DNA from: Microstegium vimineum
Lineage: Eukaryota > Streptophyta > Magnoliopsida > Poales > Poaceae
Assembly: GCA_022036555.1 (NCBI GenBank)
Contig: CM039140.1
Location: forward strand, 5,173,943-5,237,942
DNA: 64,000 nt
Direction of reading: 5' to 3'
Both the position numbers and the translations under genes were made by a program. Positions 1-11,300 of this stretch are shown piece by piece (the stretch's first letter is position 1; the number at the start of each line of letters is the position of its first letter). The notes under the pieces are model-generated. The model searched no databases, was not told where the DNA came from, and was given only the letters and a program-made list of their open reading frames with translations.

Positions 1-46
1 GGTGACTAGCGAGTTTGGGGCTTTGGGCACACGAAGCTCCAAAGTC

Positions 47-62
47 CACACACACACACACA
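47..62. repeat. (CA)n microsatellite in the leader of the NLR gene
   Basis: A short CA dinucleotide run lies about 25 bases before the chosen ATG of the receptor gene, so it probably sits in its 5' untranslated leader. It is long enough to vary in length between accessions. Confidence 0.8.
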
Positions 63-86
63 CGAGGGAGGGAGGGAGATGGAAGA

Positions 87-2988
87 ATGGCCTGTGGAGA
101 GTGCAGCTACGGGGCCTTTGGGCCAGCCGTAGCAAAGCTAATCACCTTGCTGGGCGATGAGTACAAGCTTTTGGAGGAGAGCCGGAGCGACATCGAGTTC
201 ATCAAATCTGAGCTCGAGCGGATGGCATGGGACAAGGTGGAGGCGCGGGATGTGACATACAAGGAGTGGATAGCAGAGGCGCGTGAGCTGTCCTACCATA
301 TCGACGACGCCATTGACAAGTTCATGCTGGGCTTGGAGCGCGGCCAGGAAGGCTTCGTGCAGAAGGCCGAGGAGAGCGCTTTCCAAGATCTCAAGGAGAA
401 GGTGCAAGATCTGGGTAGCCAGTGGATGGAGGAGTGGACGACCACCGAGACCATCTCCACCACCAACCGCATCAAGCCGATGGTTGACCCTCGAGCTCGC
501 TTCCTCCACGAGAACGAATGGGAGCTCATGGAGATGGAGGAGAAGAAAGACGAGCTCAACGAGCTGCTGATGGGAAAAGATGAGGCGACTGCGTCGTCCG
601 TGCAGCGGCTCAGGACGGTATGCATCGTCGGGTTTGCAGGGATGGGCAAAACAACTCTTGCCGATCAGGTGTATCGCACAATGATGGAGCAGTTCCAATG
701 CCGAGCTTTCGTGTCAGTCTCCCCGGACCCAAGTATGATGGAGATTCTGAGCACTATGTTCAGACAAGTAAGTAACGGCGTACCATCTCGCGGCACCGGA
801 GGAGCAGCAACAGAAGAACATCTCATCAGCCACATATCAAAATTTCTAGAAGGGAAGAGGTACGCAAAGTTATATATATATGTTCCTTTGATTCCTACCC
901 CTAGTCCCCTACTATGTCTGCCATTTTGACTGTTTTGTTCATCAATAAATAAATAAAAGTATATTTCTCCAGCAATAATTTAACAACAGAAAGCATTGAT
1001 TTTGATTTATTATATATAGGTACCTGGTTGTAGTTGATGATATCTGGCATTGGGAAGAATGGGAGATTATCAGAAAGGCTCTTCCCAAGAATAATTTAGG
1101 CAGTAAAATAATCCTGACAACTCGTATTATTGCTATAGCTGAGAAATGTGGCCATGAGGAAGATACATTTATCTACAAAATTCCAGGTATAAATGTCAAT
1201 GCTGTCACATTATCACTAGCAATAGTAAGGAGGTCAGTTGCTGGCATCAAAATTGGATTTGGTGAGGACAAACCATGCCATGATATTGTGCAAATGTGTC
1301 GTGGTATGCCGCTAGCACTAGTTTGTATGTCGTCAGCACTGGCAGAGAGATTACTAGAGCAAGATGATGATGGTGATTATGATCCATGGGAATCATGGTG
1401 GTCTGCAGGCTATATACTGGACAACTTTCGGAGTATCCCATCCTTGAAAACACTGGTAGAGAGTTTATCCATCGGTTACAATGATCTTCCTATTCATCTA
1501 AGGACTTGCATGTTATACTGTAGTATATATCCTAGCGGACATAAGATTGAAAGGTATCATTTGGTCAGGAAATGGATCGCAGAAGGCTTTGTTAATCAAG
1601 AGGAAGCAGCAGAAGCATACTTTGACGAGCTTATCTCTAGGAATCTGTTGCACCCAGCAGAAGGAAGAGGATACGAGGTCCACCCAGTGATGCTAGCCTT
1701 CCTCAGATGCAAATCAAATGAAGCCAATTTTGTTACCTGTGGGTCGTCGTCTTCTGGTTCTGGCCACCATACTACATATAACGATGCAGCCAATTACGGT
1801 CGGCGGATCCGTCGGCTGTCTCTTGGATATCGGAACAGTGAGGACTTTTATGGAATGAATGTATCACACACCCGCTCCCTTGTGGTTTTTGGTGCAACTC
1901 GGACACTGGATTTCAAGAAGTTCAAACGCTTGCGAGTGCTGGACCTCGAGTACAGTAGGGGCCTCAAGAATGCTGATCTGTTGGACATATGTGAGCTCCT
2001 CTGTCTGAGGTACCTGGGTCTCAAGGGGACATCATCAATCACCGAGATTCCACGGGAGATCGGGAGACTGCAGAACCTGGTGATACTGGATGTGAGAAAC
2101 ACAGGGATCAGAGAGCTACCCTTGGAGGTTGGTCAACTTCCAAAATTATTGTGTGCTCTTGCCAGTAAGGGGGTGATGTTGCCCAAGGGCCTACTTGTGT
2201 CAGCTGTAACCAGTAAGAAAGATGGGCACTCGTCTCAGGCCTCTCTGCTAGCAGATGCAGAGCACAGCATGGTGACTTGTGACAAGTTCGGTTTGATAAC
2301 GGAACCTCTGCTTGGAAGACTCAATGTTGCCGGCAGACATGTGCGAATTCCGCAGTATGTTAAAGATGGCTTCAGCAACCTTTCCTGCTTGGACATCAGG
2401 CTCGGAAAACTGGACAAGGATGACTTCAAGTTTCTGCAGGAGATGCCCAACCTGCTGGTTCTCACACTGAGGTTTGAAGCCCTCCCGAGAACACCGATAC
2501 CGGTTGCTGCAGGAGGGTTCCCAAGGCTCCAGGGTTTCCGCTTCGATTGCCGTCTGCCACGGGTAGCCTTTCAGCCAGGCGCCATGCCGAAGCTCAAATA
2601 TCTCGAGTTCAAATTCTATGCTGGCACAGAGAGTCAACACCCTGTGCCTGTGGGCATCACACACCTCCAGAGCCTCCTGAGGGTCATCTTCCGGTGTTCC
2701 ACCCGGTACAGCAGTGACGGTCCTGGCATCAGCGCGACAATCACCAACGTGACAAGGGAAGCCGAGGAGCACTGCAACCGTATCAGTATTAGCATCAATG
2801 GCAGTGAAGAGGTGTTCCCAGCGAAGAAGATTGCAGATATTGCTGAAGAGAAGAGTATTAATGGGGCAAGTTTGGTCGGGACAAGCCCTGTCGCTGTCGG
2901 TAACGGCATAGAAGGAGAGGCTTCCCAAGTACTAACAGATTTTGCAGGCAGCAGAGGGACATGTGAGATCGAAGAAGCTGAAGGATAG
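87..2988 (+). CDS. CC-NB-ARC-LRR (NLR) disease resistance-like receptor, two exons
   Basis: Intracellular immune receptor of the plant CC-NLR family, which senses pathogen effectors and triggers defence. Exons are 87-859 and 1020-2988; the intron begins GT at 860 and ends AG at 1019, and the join keeps frame, giving 913 aa. The N-terminal coiled coil (residues 1-150) has an EDVID-like stretch, SYHIDDAIDKF. The NB-ARC shows a P-loop GFAGMGKTT (182-190), kinase-2 LVVVDDIW (260-267), RNBS-B KIILTTR and a GLPL-type CRGMPLAL (351-358). RNBS-C is hard to recognise. The MHD position reads VHP (478-480). Leucine-rich repeats follow from about 510 to 830, with an acidic tail. ATG 87 is preferred because the frame upstream holds no other ATG that fits the family start. 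It converges on the oxidase gene downstream. The target pathogen cannot be told from the sequence. Confidence 0.92.
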
Positions 2989-3234
2989 ATATCGATTCGC
3001 TCTCTTACTGAATGATTTCACTGGTATGCAGCTGAGCTGAACCATGCAACTAATAAGTACAATATCGCATCGTTTGCTTGTACTTGTACAGTTGTACTCC
3101 CCATCTCCAAAAGAAAAATCTCTGCATGTTTCTTCATCCCGTTTTGCTTAATGTGGCAGGTGTTGATGAGTATGCACGTATCACCTGTCCGCCAACTGTG
3201 TGGATCGTCACTTCAGATTTTTCGTGCTTTATTC

Positions 3235-3240
3235 AATAAA
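3235..3240 (+). terminator. Candidate poly(A) signal of the NLR gene
   Basis: AATAAA lies about 250 bases after the NLR stop codon and is directly followed by a second overlapping AATAAA. The position fits a plant near-upstream element, but cleavage site use is inferred. Confidence 0.5.
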
Positions 3241-3993
3241 TAAAGATCAGCTGGGAAACCGTCAGGTCATGGAGCTTTGTTGTGTTCCAGCTGTAATACT
3301 GCTTCTCTTTAACCTCCTTTTCAGTGAAATTTCTAGTTAATACCTCATTCTCCACCTCAGAGCTTACACAGTTGGGGTATATCATGCCCTCATACATGGA
3401 GAAAGTATTGTCGTGGGTGGCACAAAAGACCTTTAGGGGTTTGTTTGCATCTTTTTATTTGGAGAAATTAAAATCTATTTAATAAACTAGGTTATTTGGT
3501 TTGCATTGTGATATTTCACCACTTTTCAAAGTCCACATATAAGTCTACCTTAAATTCATAGAATGGGAGATAGAATTGATTCTATAGATCATCATGTTAG
3601 GTTTCTACTTTGCAACTTATGGCACGCTCTTGAACTCACTCTACGGTAAAAATATAATGCATAAGTATCTATCTTGTATAACCAACAGTAATATACAAAT
3701 ATAATTTATATATAGCCATATTAGGTTAATTAATATGTGTCTAAATTATTATTATTAAAATAAATTCAATTCCAAGGACCTAAATGGCCCAGACCATTTT
3801 GTTATATATCTCCCACTACCACAATGGTGGAGTCTCCTAGTGTTTTAATTAGTAATAAAACACTACCACTAGTCATAGCACATGAGAATTTCACTAGGAG
3901 ACATTTAGTAGGGAAAGTTTGTACTAAATTTTAACTACCAAAACACTAGGAGAAGTCCACCTCACTAGGAGAAGTTTAATATTTTGGTAGTGT

Positions 3994-4013
3994 CCCCCCC
4001 CCCCCCCCCCCCC
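3994..4013. repeat. Poly(C) homopolymer tract
   Basis: Twenty consecutive cytosines followed by further C-rich sequence. The true length is uncertain because such runs are error-prone in sequencing and assembly. It may form quadruplex or i-motif structure. Confidence 0.9.
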
Positions 4014-4704
4014 TCCCTCCACTATAATAATTTCCATCATCTTGTACTAATTAAAAAAACGAGTTTTTCTATGTCTTTTATTTGCTACTAGTATATTTGC
4101 TCATGCTAATTCTACGAACTATATTAAATTTAAAGTTAAGTCTATCAAATTTGAAGTACTTTATTAAGATTCAATTAAAAACATATTTCTGTGGCTCCAA
4201 AAAAATGAAGCGATGCACATTCAAAAAACATAGATGTACTTTTGTCATAAAAGTTATAATTCAATCTCGCAATCGCAGTCGCAGGTACGCCCTTTGTTCA
4301 TCCTTAAACACAGAATCTAGATATCACCTCTCAATCTCAGGAGTAAAACCAATGAACCAGACATGATCTCACAATAACAACTACAGATCACATGATCAGA
4401 GTACAGTTGTGATCATCATCATATTCTGGCTCATGTTAGCAAGAAGTCGCTAGCTCCACTATAGCATGAACATTTCGAGCAGTAGCGGCCAAGGCTCGAA
4501 TTTCTCTTGTGTGTCAAAGGAACCCATTTCTTGGAGCTTCACTAATTGTGTTGCATACAGTTCTTCTGGCGGCATTGCAAATTTTGACATTACTTTGTTG
4601 ATGAGAAGACATAAAAAAAATCATCCAGTCAAAAGCTTCAAGAAATCATACTTATTTGAACTGCAGGATTGTTCAGGATTGACGAAAAGATGATGAGTTA
4701 TGAG

Positions 4705-4873
4705 CATAGGCGGAGCTAGCATGGTGGACAGGTGGTCACCTGAAATTTAGCTCAAAGTTAAACTATAATAGAGTAGCTCTTTAAAATTATAGAAATTACA
4801 CATAAATCAATCTATAATTTGATTTTACATATATAGTGGATCACCCTTGCTCTAGTTCCTAGCTACGCCACTG
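4705..4873. mobile_element. hAT-like MITE with 8 bp target duplication
   Basis: A 169 bp element whose ends are inverted repeats: the left end reads cataggcggagctagc, and the right end on the complement reads cagtggcgtagctagg. It is flanked on both sides by GTTATGAG (4697-4704 and 4874-4881). An 8 bp duplication and a CA-starting terminal repeat are typical of the hAT superfamily. It has no coding capacity. Confidence 0.75.
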
Positions 4874-5217
4874 GTTATGAGTCGTGTGTGCTAAACATCC
4901 GGGACAGGTAATGACAAAACAAGCGAGTACAGCCGGGTGTAGCACAGTGCACCTAACAACCCAGTAGACTCACCTGGATCCTTAATTAGCTACGAGTGAA
5001 CTCTCACCAGTAATGTGTTTTGAAACAGACATTGAATTTCGTCGCACTACTGATCGACTGGAAATATCACAGATCGATCATGTCCAAAAATGATATTTCA
5101 TCAGTTTTGTCCTGAGATTGGGCCATCTCATAACCTGTCACGCTACTCTATAGTGTGTCTACTCTATGCGAGACATGCAAATCTATGGGATGATCTGTAC
5201 AGCAAAGTCATTGGGTT

Positions 5218-5223
5218 TTTATT
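5218..5223 (-). terminator. Candidate poly(A) signal of the oxidase gene
   Basis: AATAAA on the minus strand, about 160 bases beyond the oxidase stop codon. Cleavage downstream of it is inferred. Confidence 0.5.
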
Positions 5224-5382
5224 CTAGTTCAAAAAATGATGCAGCTAGTATTGACCCATCTGGTCACAAGCTATACATAATTTGATCTGATCCCACCACC
5301 ATATGCATGCTAGGAACATGCATGGTTTGTACTAAACTCGGTCAAGTGAAAAATTGCTCTGGCTCTTCGATTGCAGAGTAAT

Positions 5383-8300
5383 TTAGAAATTCCCCGTGTG
5401 GAATTCGAATTTTGTGCTGGTTTTTCTTGAGAAATCTTGTGCAAGTTCACGCAATTCCTTTCCCAGCACTCGACCGCCACAGTAGAATACTCCTGCAGCA
5501 CCCAGCACGATACCAGTGTCAGTCCAGAAAATGCATGCACTACTCTGTGCGAAAAACTAGAGGATGATGATTAATCATGTCGTTCTTATATATCCTAATA
5601 GGCAAACACAACTTCTTGAAACTATATCTTAAGGGCATTCCTCGTGGGCAACTATATCTTTGACTTGGTGGGGGATGCATGTGTACCGCGCTAAAATTAG
5701 TGCTTACCAATTTTCTGGTCAAGGTGGTAGACAGCAAGGCGCTTGAATACGCTGCGCCAGTTGGGGCGGGCGAAGTGGGTCTTGACACGGGTGCCGGCGG
5801 AGGTGGCATCGACACCTTGCTTGGCGTGGCTGAGAGACTGCAGCATGGCCACAAGGGCAGAGTGGACGCCGCCCTCCGTGTACTTGTTGGTGCAATACAT
5901 GTGCATTTCAATGGCGGACCTCTTATCCGTACGCGCCACCTCGTCCATCACGTCAGGGAACCACACGAGTGACCTTTGCTCCGACGTCACCCAGTAGAAG
6001 TAGGCACGCCGTCGTCTCCGGAGCGATGGCGTTGGGCTACCACCTCCTCCCTCGCTGCCGGAGCCGGACTCGAGGTCATCATCATTCACCCGCTTCATGT
6101 TGTTGACCATGTCCTTGATGATGGAAACCATTGGCGTGGCGCCGATGCCCATGCCGATAAGGAGGATGGTGTCGTACTGTATGTACTCCTGCGCTGCCGT
6201 GCTGTATGGCCCGTCGATCAGCATCTTCGGAAGGCTGCAATGTTAGTCGTCAGCCAAAATGTTGGTATTACTGGTCTACAAGTATAGCTAGATTAGATTA
6301 AAGCTCATCAAGCGTTGCTCATGCATGCAGGGTGAATATATAAGTTTAAAATATATAAATACTAAAAGCAGAGCTTCTACTTAAATTAATTGAAAGGCAG
6401 AATTCCTGCCATTGCGTTCAAAAAACAACTACGGCTAGAAGCTAGACAGTACATAAAGTTTTTAATAGGAAAATGCAGCTGCTTAGCAAAAAATGTGAGG
6501 TGGTGTGGTTTATGACAATGTCGTTACGCTTGTTTAAACTCTATTTGATTTCGTTATAGAAGTACTGAAATTTCAAATTTGGAAAAGCAAAAAATGTGAG
6601 GAGATCAAGGGTGGTGAGATCTGAGGGTTCTTCACCTCAAGTTCGACATGGCAGAGCTCTTCTCCGTCGTCCGCTGCAACACATGGAAAGCAAATGATTA
6701 GCTTGTTAAAGGCCATGATTCATCAATTTTGATGCCTCATGAATGATAATAGTACGTGGTATATAATACCAATCTTTTTGAGGAATGTATATATGCGGGG
6801 CAATCACAAGGGTTGGCAGTAAGATGTGGCTGTCAGAGGTAGCAGTAGTATTGTAATAATAATAATAAATACCCTTGAGTAGACGCTCTTGAGTTGGTAG
6901 GTCCAGTCGCCGATCGTCCTGATGTGGACGCTGATATAGTCATCTTGTGGGGCCGACGTGATGTAGAATGGATGCCTGGTTCAAGAAGTTATACAAACTC
7001 GTCAGCGACTACACCAGACAAAATAAACTTTGTTGGTAATTCTTAGATTACTTACGAATCCATTTGTATCTTCTATGTGTAGGTCTATTGACCATTCTCC
7101 TCTGCTTAATGAAATACGGATTATATGTCTGGTCTCTAAAAAAAAGTATACGCCTGTTGTTGGTTGAGGGCTCTCGTTGAGTCGTGGTGGAAGCTATCCA
7201 TCCGTATTCTAAATTTTAAAATATAATACATGTGTTCATAGTTCATTGGGATTAAATTCAAGGAAAATTATACTGGAAATGCATATCCTCGATGTCTCTA
7301 AAAGAATAGATTTCTAAAATCCGTGTCACTCAAATTTTCTAACTACGACTAACTTCGTATACAAAATTAACAACATTTATAATATAAAATGAGTACTATA
7401 TGAAAATATATTATATTTATAATTTAATGATACTTATTTAATATCATAAATTTTAATATCTGATGCATGCATATATTCAAATGATGCAAACTGAGTGAGG
7501 ATAGGATTCATAAATAAATAATAATCAATATAATAATATTTGGCACGTGTGGGAGTGGGCATGACTGTGGCAACAACTTATTATAAAAAATAAGGAAAAA
7601 TAAAGGGTAGTATGCTCATTGTCCATTTTTTCCAATTTCAGCATATCTTCATTAATCAAGTCAAGATAATCTCCACTAAACTAACATACCATTAAGGATA
7701 AAAACAGACGGGACCCGTTCCGTTCGCAACTGTATACCATTTTCCCTGACCGTTTTTGTTTTTAGGGGGAAATATGGAAACAAGACGGGTGCACAAGGAC
7801 CAGGATCTGAAACAGGATAAATAGTATTAATTTTTTTTAAAAAAATAACTACAAAGTTGAGTTATGAACTATTTTTTATATCAATTTTTTAGATCATCAT
7901 GTTTGGGCCCAGATTAGACTCAAAATCAAGTTTAGGGGTCAAGATGACACAACTGAACAAGTTTGAGCACCCAAACGGTTGATTTGTGAGTTTATGAAGC
8001 AGATTGACACTAACAGCGTAAGTTTAAGGGCAGTTGGTGTACTTTCCTCTTAAAAAAATATGAAAAACGGTTGAGGGCCTGTCCATCCGTTTTGATTCGT
8101 ACATACTTTAAGTAAAACTAATATATATCGAGTCTCGTGAGCTAGCAATATATGAAATTAACGTAGCACCGAGACGGTCTAAGGGAGATGTGAATATTAC
8201 CATTCAAACACCGAGACGGAGGGGCAGTTGAGGTAGATGTACTGGCCGCTTTTGAACGTGAACCCCTGTGGCTTGGAAAAGTGCAGCGCCAGCACGTTGC

Positions 8301-11300
8301 CCGGGTAATCCTCCACCTTGACTGTCTTCAACGGCCGGACACTCCGCAGCGCTCGTGTCAGTCGCTCGCAAGCGTACAGGAGGATCGGGACGGCCAGGTA
8401 CATCCATGTCTGCCAAGTAAGCAACACATCGCTCAGTACCATGCATGTCTCAGCGGTTGGCCACCGTTGGCTATCGAACGAATGCAGATTGTTCTTGCGT
8501 ACCGTTTTCTCGTACCACTTCTCGGTGAGGTAGACGAATTGGCCGTGCACGATGAGCAGCACGTAGATGACGACAAAGAGGTGGTGCGAGTACCAGAAGG
8601 CGTTGAACCCGGTGAGCCGGTGGAGCGGACGCGGCAGCCGTATCCTGCCCCGCCGGAACCACCCCGTGGCGAGCACGGAGGCGACGGACATGAGCACGAG
8701 CATGACGAGCCCCGTCCACCCCTCGGTGCCCTCGAGGAACCACCCGTATCCGGACGGCCTCGTGGCACCGAAGAACCGCGCCACGGGTGCGTACTCGGCG
8801 TCGGTGGCGCGCAGCAGCCTCAGGAAGCTGCACGCCAGCTGGGGGACGACGTGCAGCACCGCTCCGACGGCGATCCCCATGGCGATCGCCCTGTGGAAGT
8901 TGATGTTGTCGTCCAGCGACACAGCGCGCCCGACGGCGGTGCGGCCGCGTAGCCAGGTGATGGCGTTCCGGCAGACGGGGAGCAGGGCGAGCGCCATGTT
9001 GAACTTGAGCGTCTCGGCGCCGCCCTGGGCGACGCAGACGCAGTAGCCCATCACGCGGAACGCGGCGCGGCGCCGCCGGTGCTGCGCGAACTTCCAGGCG
9101 AAGAGCGCGGCGCAGAGGGAGAGCCAGAGGAGGAGCACCCAGACGCGGCGCCAGTTCTCCTCGAGGAAACGAAGCGCGCCGCCGTACCACCGCCGGAGAC
9201 GACTCGGCTCCAGCTCCGAGGCAGTCTGCAGAGTCTGGCTCAGCGTCTGGCTCAGGGCGCGGCTGTGGCTCTTCTCGATCCGCACTGACTGGTTCGGCTC
9301 CTGCAGTAGCAGCAGCTTCAGGTTGTACAGATCGATGTAGCCGTGGTTGTTGGGGTCCAGATACTCCATGGTCATCCTGGCGTCCTCCTGCTCCTGCTGG
9401 ATGTCTGACAGCTTGCTTGCCGATGAGTCCAGCGCGATGATCTGGTTGTACAGGGAAAAAAAAATCACCTCTCATTTCATTGTTTTGCAGCAATTAATTA
9501 CTCCAATTGCTAGTTATAACCCGAAAGATATATAGGAGACGCGACAAAAGGGTTCAGAATTAAGGTGCCATTCCACGGGGATCTTTCAATTTGACACTAA
9601 TAATACAGGCATCGTACTAGGGCCCCGAATATGGATCCAACATTTTGAGGTATGGAAAATATGTACATTATATCAAAAGACCAAAATTTACTATCGGTTT
9701 CTGAAGTTGGCTGGCGGTATAACTAGTTAATTATAAAATTAATTGCACGGAAACTCTAAAAGTAACTATAAAATTATTATAAAAGTAATTACCTCATGTT
9801 TAGTCCTCCTAGTTAACATCCGATATAGCACGGACTAAACTTTAGCTCTTGAATCCAAACATTCTCAAAGAGATGACATGTACAGCTATACTCACATACT
9901 CTCTTCATCCCAAATTACAACCGGGTCTCTTGGGTTTATGTCCAAAACATGTGATGCCATAGGTTAGTCGTGTCACAGTTATTCTGACAATTGTTTGGTT
10001 TGCTGCCACAACTATAGTGTGTCACACTTTCTTAGTACCTATCCCCTATCTCAAAGACTCATTTTTTTTACCAAACTTTGCCACAACTTAGACTTTAATT
10101 TTGTTCCCCTAACTTTTTATGGCAGCCACAATTTGCCTAATGTGTGGCATGATAAACTGCGGTATGAACCAAATAGTCATAAGAATCTTTGAGAGTCAAA
10201 GGATATTAAGTTTTACTAAATTATATAATAATATAATAACTTTTACGATCAAAACTAAATACCATTATATCCATCATCAATTAAATTTTTATAGTATACC
10301 TGTTTGATGTCATAAGTATTTTTTTTATATTTTTAGTTAAACTAGAGATGTTTCGACTCTCTAAGATTCTTGCAACGACTTATAATTTGAAAAAACACCC
10401 TCCCAACCCCTTACCAAAGGGCGACTTGGGGGGGGGGGGGGGTCGCCGGCACCGCCCCTCCTTTCTCTCCCCCGACCATCGCCGATGCTCCTCTCCAGCG
10501 TGCGGCGGTCCAAAAAATAGACCCGTCGTAGCTCCAATCCTCCTCCTCCCCCAACGCCAATCCTCCACGGCCCTTTCCAGGACTTCCCTGGTGAGCTAGC
10601 CAACCGACGGACCGATCAGATCATCCCCCTGGATCTGCGGCTCGTGTGGTGGCTAGTGCGTCCTTGCTCATTGTGGTGTGGTCGTCTTTGGCCTACCGTG
10701 TGCCCGGGCTTGTATCATCTATCATGTTGCAGCCATGGCCGACATCGAGGTTGCCTCCCCCACCGAGCCTGCGGCTGTGGCAGTCGGCCCCTCCAACCCG
10801 TCGATTGTCGGCAATGGCGAGAATCCCTAGGGTTGCGGCGTCAATGCTCTCCTTCACGCGGCGTGCGATCAACGCGTGCGTGGGCCTGCTGGTCTGCCAG
10901 GGATGTCAAAGTTGCTAGATCCGATGTCGTGGATGCCTTGTGGCCAGTTGGGGCTTGCGCCAGGGCCAATGTGTCGGTGGCCATGGTTGGGGCGTCGGAG
11001 CCATGGCTGGTTTCGGCAATGTGGTGATGTGTCACTACAGTCATCGCGCTTGTGTTGTCGGCTTCGGCATTTAGCGTCGGTGCAACTGTTGTAGTTGGTC
11101 TGCCCCTCGAGAATACAGTTTCTAGGTGAAAACACTGTTCGGTCCTCCAGGCCGGTGACACTACCTTCTTGGAGGCGGCGTCAAAGCTTCTGTTTGTCGA
11201 GGCAGGCTATGGTTAAATGACCTACTCGTGTGCTTTTCCCAGCATTGTTGGCACTTGCGGATGACCCTTCCTAAAGGCATCGTTGGAGCACTACACAACC

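Larger units (their letters stand above)
2989..5217. other. Spacer between convergent NLR and oxidase genes
   Basis: This contains the 3' end of the receptor transcript, AT-rich DNA and transposon remnants. At about 3432-3797 the two ends (tttgtttgcatc on the left, ggacctaaatggccc on the right) look like the inverted ends of a grass MITE. From 3825 to 3990 a cactaggagaag motif recurs in direct and inverted copies. Short ORFs at 4082-4366 and 4466-4693 have no recognisable product, and I call no gene here. Confidence 0.5.

Noticed and set aside
138..698. Long ORF on the minus strand opposite the NLR first exon
   Set aside because: It is the antisense shadow of the coiled-coil and NB region and has no family signature.
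7063..7150. A LINE-like 3' end (ttaatgaaatacgg followed by an A run) in an oxidase intron
   Set aside because: Too short, and no target duplication could be matched.
8281..9046. Large plus-strand ORFs opposite the oxidase membrane exon
   Set aside because: They are shadows of a GC-rich exon whose minus-strand product is unmistakable.
9770..9870. Half of a Tourist-like MITE (tttagtcctcc to actaaactttag)
   Set aside because: Only a short internal similarity, with no defined ends.
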